This document shows, in pieces, positions 49,448 to 52,471 of a stretch of 52,471 bases of DNA. The DNA is from an uncultured Bacteroidales bacterium. Its GTDB lineage: Bacteria; Bacteroidota; Bacteroidia; Bacteroidales; UBA932. Position 1 is the stretch's first letter, and every line of letters starts with the position of its first letter. A model generated the notes under the pieces. It was not told the origin of the DNA. It worked only from the letters and a program-made list of their open reading frames with translations, and ran no database searches. The stretch lies in NCBI GenBank assembly GCA_900319485.1, contig ONOQ01000012.1, forward strand, positions 1 to 52,471. Direction: 5' to 3'. The position numbers were made by a program, and so were the translations under genes.

Positions 49448-51631
49448 TTAATTGCAAACACGGCAAACCAGGACTCCGTCTCCTAGGACAAGGACCTGCG
49501 CTTTGCCGCTGAAGGTGGTGAGGGCGCAGGTTTTTCCGTCGGCGCTCTGCTCCTTTTCACTGCCGGCGGGGTCTCCGTTGCCATAGCCGATGATGCGGCC
49601 GGGGCCATCCAGGGACACCTGTACGGAAATGGCTCCGTCGGGGACATATCGGCCTTTGGCGTCCTTGGCGGTAAGTTCAAACACCTGCAGGCGGCCGATG
49701 CGCTCTGATGACACTTCCACGTTTGTGGCGGGGCCGTTGGGCTCTATGATGTCCTCCGCGGCCTTTTTGCCACCAATGTAGCCGGTTGCCTTTATCTTGC
49801 CGCCGTGATAGGCGTTTTTCCATACCAGGTGGCCGTTACGGGGCATTTTCTTCTTTCCAAGGTTGCGGCCGTTGACGCTTAACCGGACTTCGTCGCAGTT
49901 GGAATACACCCATATATCGGCCGTGGGGCCGCAGATATGGACAGTGGGCTCGTCGGTCCACCAGGATTTGAGGTAGAAGGCTTCGTCCTTAGGGAAGCCG
50001 CAGTAGTCCAGGATGCCGAATTCAGAGAGCGTGGCGGGGTACTTCAGGGGATTGGGCTCACCGCGGTAGTCAAAGCCCGTCCAGAAGAATACGCCGCCCG
50101 TCCAGGGATGCTCAGCGTAGTACTTCCAGCCCCTTTCAATGACGTTTTCAGGTTCTCCGGTGCGGTTGATGGCAGGCATGCGGCCTTCCTGGGCCTCATA
50201 GATGCCGCGTGTGCCGCAGCCCGTGGTCTCCTCGGAGCCGAAGATTATCCACTCCGGGTGGCGGGCGTGGCGGCCGTCTACGTCGTTCTGGATAATGTAG
50301 TTGTAGCCGTGAACCTCAAGGCCTTCGATGAGAGTGCCTCCGCCGGCGTTTGCGGCCGTTGTCTGCCTTGTGGGGTCAAGGCTCCTCACATATTCCTGCA
50401 TCTCCTTAACTATCTTTATGCCCCTTACATCGTTCTCAAGGCCCCATTCCTCGTTACCCACGCTCCAGAGGATAACTGAGGGGTGGGAGCGGCCTTCCAT
50501 GACCATATTCTCAAGGAGGCGCCTGTGGTGGGCATTCACGCCCATAAGGCGGTTTTCGTCAATGAGGAGGATGCCTTCCCGGTCACAGATGTCAAGAAGG
50601 GCGGGGGAGGCGGGGTTATGGGAGCAGCGGATGGCGTTTACGCCCAGTTTTTTCAGTTGCTTCACGCGCCACTCTATAAGTTCGTCGGGCATTGCAGCGC
50701 CAACTCCAGCGTGATCCTGATGAAGGTTTACACCCTTGAGGATGAACTTCCTGCCGTTGAGGAGGAAACCTTCCGTGGCGTTGAACTCAACTGTCCTGAG
50801 GCCGATTCTTGTGCGGTACACATCCTCTCCAACAGTGGATTCAAGGGTGTAGAGATAGGGATCCTCAGGGGTCCAGAGACGTGGCTCCGTCATTTCTTTG
50901 CCATCGGCATCCAGGATACGGTGGGTGGCGCCGGGGACATCCGAGTGGACGGTCACCTTGCGTCCGTCCCAACTTGCCCAGAAACTGCCGTCAGGGATGT
51001 ACGGACCCTTGGTTTCAATGAGGTAGGCGTTCCGGTAGATGCCGGCGCCCTCATAGAACCAGCCTTCCTCCAGGGTGGCATCGGCCCTTACCGTAAGGAC
51101 GTTGGGGCCGCCGTTAAAGTCTATGTAGGGGGTTATGTCGTAGACCTGCGTGGCATAACCGCTTGGCTCCGAGCCCATATAGATGCCGTTGAACCATACG
51201 GAGGCGTCACGGAAGATGCCGTCAAACTTGACGGTGAAATGGCGCCCCTCCTGCGCCTTTGTGAATGTGAGGGTCTTACGGTACCAGCCTACGCTGGTTC
51301 CGGGGTACTTCCAGCCCACGGTCTTGTAGCCGTGGGAATGGCTTGCAAGGGAATCGCAGGGGAGGGCGGGCACCCAGTCGTGGGGGACGGTGACGTCCTG
51401 CCAGGAACTGTCGTCGAAGGTTTCCGTGTATGGGCCCTCATTATGTATGGAGTGTGCCTTTGTGAGGTAGTTGAAGTACTCCGTGCCGGCCCCCCAGTCT
51501 TTGCCGGGGTTTTCGGCATTGCCGAAGGCGAACTTCCAGCCGTCTTCAAGCCGGGTTATGGTCTGAGCTTCGGAAGGTATGGCTGCGGCAAGTAAAAGTG
51601 CCGTCAAAAAAAGTGTAATTCCCTGTTTCAT
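49448..51631 (-). CDS. GH2 family glycoside hydrolase (beta-galactosidase-like)
   Basis: This 727-residue enzyme starts at MKQGITLFLTALLLAAA (ATG 51631) with a signal peptide ending near SEAQ, so it is periplasmic. It has the GH2 jelly-roll (GWYRKTLTF, FDGIFRDASVWFNG), immunoglobulin sandwich and TIM barrel (KGVNLHQDHAGVG, AIRCSHNPASPALLDICDREG), acid/base E394 in SVGNEEW and nucleophile E467 in FGSEETTG, then a DUF4982-like C-terminal domain. It probably removes beta-galactose from hemicellulose side chains; beta-mannosidase activity is less likely from the motifs. It faces away from the PUL, with its own promoter. Confidence 0.9.
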   Translation of the reverse strand: MKQGITLFLTALLLAAAIPSEAQTITRLEDGWKFAFGNAENPGKDWGAGTEYFNYLTKAHSIHNEGPYTETFDDSSWQDVTVPHDWVPALPCDSLASHSHGYKTVGWKYPGTSVGWYRKTLTFTKAQEGRHFTVKFDGIFRDASVWFNGIYMGSEPSGYATQVYDITPYIDFNGGPNVLTVRADATLEEGWFYEGAGIYRNAYLIETKGPYIPDGSFWASWDGRKVTVHSDVPGATHRILDADGKEMTEPRLWTPEDPYLYTLESTVGEDVYRTRIGLRTVEFNATEGFLLNGRKFILKGVNLHQDHAGVGAAMPDELIEWRVKQLKKLGVNAIRCSHNPASPALLDICDREGILLIDENRLMGVNAHHRRLLENMVMEGRSHPSVILWSVGNEEWGLENDVRGIKIVKEMQEYVRSLDPTRQTTAANAGGGTLIEGLEVHGYNYIIQNDVDGRHARHPEWIIFGSEETTGCGTRGIYEAQEGRMPAINRTGEPENVIERGWKYYAEHPWTGGVFFWTGFDYRGEPNPLKYPATLSEFGILDYCGFPKDEAFYLKSWWTDEPTVHICGPTADIWVYSNCDEVRLSVNGRNLGKKKMPRNGHLVWKNAYHGGKIKATGYIGGKKAAEDIIEPNGPATNVEVSSERIGRLQVFELTAKDAKGRYVPDGAISVQVSLDGPGRIIGYGNGDPAGSEKEQSADGKTCALTTFSGKAQVLVLGDGVLVCRVCN

Positions 51632-51637
51632 AACACA

Positions 51638-51645
51638 CAAATATA
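51638..51645 (-). promoter_or_regulatory. -7 box (TATATTTG) for GH2
   Basis: Read leftward, TATATTTG lies 6 bp upstream of the GH2 start codon, suggesting a very short leader. It is divergent from the equal box at 51660. Confidence 0.5.
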
Positions 51646-51659
51646 CTGAAAATAATTGT

Positions 51660-51667
51660 TATATTTG
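51660..51667 (+). promoter_or_regulatory. -7 box (TATATTTG) for the chimeric gene at 51690
   Basis: TATATTTG lies 22 bp upstream of the ATG at 51690. It has the same sequence as the divergent GH2 box, so both genes may answer to one regulator. Confidence 0.5.
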
Positions 51668-51689
51668 TCTATTAAACACACTGAAAACT

Positions 51690-52471
51690 ATGGCCAAACT
51701 CATTGAAAAAATAGGATACGGTCTGGGAGACGCCGCCGCCGGCGGAATCACCTGGAAAGTAATGTCAATTGCGTTCCCGTTGTTTTTTTTCTCACTTGTT
51801 TCTTTGGCTCAAAGGGATGGCGGTGATCCATTTAATAAATATTATGACATACAGGCTCCGGTAGAGTCATTCAAAATGAATCAGTATGGTAATCTGTCAC
51901 CGAATCTCCATACTGGTGCCATGTCGTTTTCGGTTCCCATATTCACATACTCGGACCCGGATTTCACTATACCACTGAGTTTTGATTATAGTTTCAATGG
52001 ATATCGGCCTGCCCAGAGCAGCGGGAGCATAGGCTATGGCTGGATACTCAATTGCGGCGGGGTCATCACCAGAGAAGTGCGTGGAATTCCAGATGACAGT
52101 TATCACGGCTACTGGAGCGGCGCGAAATACGGGCGGTATACTGACTTCAAGAACAGTTATTTCCTCGGGTCCGGTGTCATGTGTATTGACAATGACCATT
52201 GGCCCGGGGAGTCATCATTCGGGGACTACGATATTTTTACTGATGGCCCCACCTGGAATGATTACGACGGCATGGAGACGGGTAATTATGAACATTACGA
52301 CAGCGCTCCGGATATTTTCCATTTCTCCGCTCCCGGCCTGCACGGTGATTTTGTCATGCTCAGTAACGGGGAGTTTAAAGTGTTCAACAGTTCCTGCCCA
52401 AGCGGCGAACTGTCTGTTTCACTGGTCAGCAGTTATTATGCGAATCTTCCTGAAACTGCGCAGCTTGTAAT
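51690..52471 (+). CDS. Chimeric gene: GPH-symporter-like N-terminus fused to Rhs-like exported protein (cut by right edge)
   Basis: An uninterrupted frame runs from the ATG at 51690 to the window end (260 codons). Residues 1-30 (MAKLIEKIGYGLGDAAAG, then WKVMSIAFPLFF) match the N-terminus and first helix of GPH-family sugar:cation symporters, whose hallmark is KIGYGLGD. From about residue 33 the sequence changes to FFSLVSLAQ, a signal-peptide end, then an Rhs/SpvB-like Bacteroidetes protein start: NQYGNLSPNLHTGAMSFSVP, IPLSFDYSFNGYRP, SIGYGWILNCGGVITREVRG. The join is in an 8-T run (51783-51790). Either a genuine promoter-capturing fusion or an assembly join; both parts are recognised by motif, not by search. 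Confidence 0.75.
   Translation, partial: MAKLIEKIGYGLGDAAAGGITWKVMSIAFPLFFFSLVSLAQRDGGDPFNKYYDIQAPVESFKMNQYGNLSPNLHTGAMSFSVPIFTYSDPDFTIPLSFDYSFNGYRPAQSSGSIGYGWILNCGGVITREVRGIPDDSYHGYWSGAKYGRYTDFKNSYFLGSGVMCIDNDHWPGESSFGDYDIFTDGPTWNDYDGMETGNYEHYDSAPDIFHFSAPGLHGDFVMLSNGEFKVFNSSCPSGELSVSLVSSYYANLPETAQLV

Noticed and set aside
1-52471. Complete insertion sequence, integrase, prophage or rRNA operon
   Set aside because: No transposase, recombinase, phage or rRNA sequence was recognised anywhere in the window.

Overview
The window looks like a chromosomal segment from a member of the Bacteroidales, probably an uncultured gut or rumen lineage. The reasons are a SusC/SusD pair, lipoprotein signal peptides, BACON domains, Bacteroidetes-type promoters (TTTG, about 19-21 bp, then TAnnTTTG), almost no Shine-Dalgarno sites, and very tight or overlapping gene spacing. 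The species cannot be named from this sequence.

Layout. (1) 1-10.5 kb is an accessory stretch: an AbiEii-type nucleotidyltransferase with a DUF6922-like partner (cut by the left edge), two unknown envelope proteins, a short-chain dehydrogenase / aldo-keto reductase / flavodoxin operon with a divergent AraC regulator, a Fic protein under a double palindromic operator, and trkH divergent from an OxyR-like regulator that lacks redox cysteines. Its intergenic spaces hold several repeat families, including four copies of a 3'-terminal coding remnant. (2) 10.5-23.8 kb is housekeeping: tRNA-Leu(TAG), an AlkZ-related protein, prmA, a large AsmA-like protein, efp, an NtrC-type response regulator without a DNA-binding domain, cmk, ispH, a 1167-residue NtrY-like kinase, rlmH and a DUF4783 protein. 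(3) 23.9-48.2 kb is a large hemicellulose polysaccharide utilization locus (PUL), all on the + strand. It runs AraC regulator, GH5_7 mannanase, SusC, SusD, two surface glycan-binding proteins, BACON-GH26, BACON-GH5_4-like, GH26, GH130_1, SASA esterase, GH31 (broken), GH3 and an AGE-family 2-epimerase. (4) 48.2-52.5 kb holds a repeat-rich spacer, an exported protein of unknown function, a GH2 enzyme on the - strand, and the start of an unusual chimeric gene that runs off the right edge.

How the PUL would work. Surface GH5_7 and GH26 cut beta-mannan or glucomannan. The two surface glycan-binding proteins and SusD hold the glycan, and SusC imports oligosaccharides. Periplasmic GH26, GH3, GH31, GH2 and the esterase trim them. 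The 2-epimerase turns mannobiose into mannosylglucose, which GH130_1 phosphorolyses to mannose-1-phosphate and glucose. That last step is cytoplasmic and needs an inner-membrane symporter. No intact one is present, but the final gene begins with about 30 residues that look like the N-terminus of a GPH-family sugar:cation symporter, fused to an Rhs-like exported protein. The GH5_4 / GH31(PA14) / GH3 / GH2 set also resembles a xyloglucan locus, so this may be a composite PUL.

Most unusual features: the symporter-Rhs chimera at the right edge; two different palindromic repeats inserted in frame into neighbouring glycosidase genes; a GH31 with a deletion and frameshift; the four-copy repeat with a conserved peptide tail; and a strongly over-represented ATCGGCC/GGCCGAT word.
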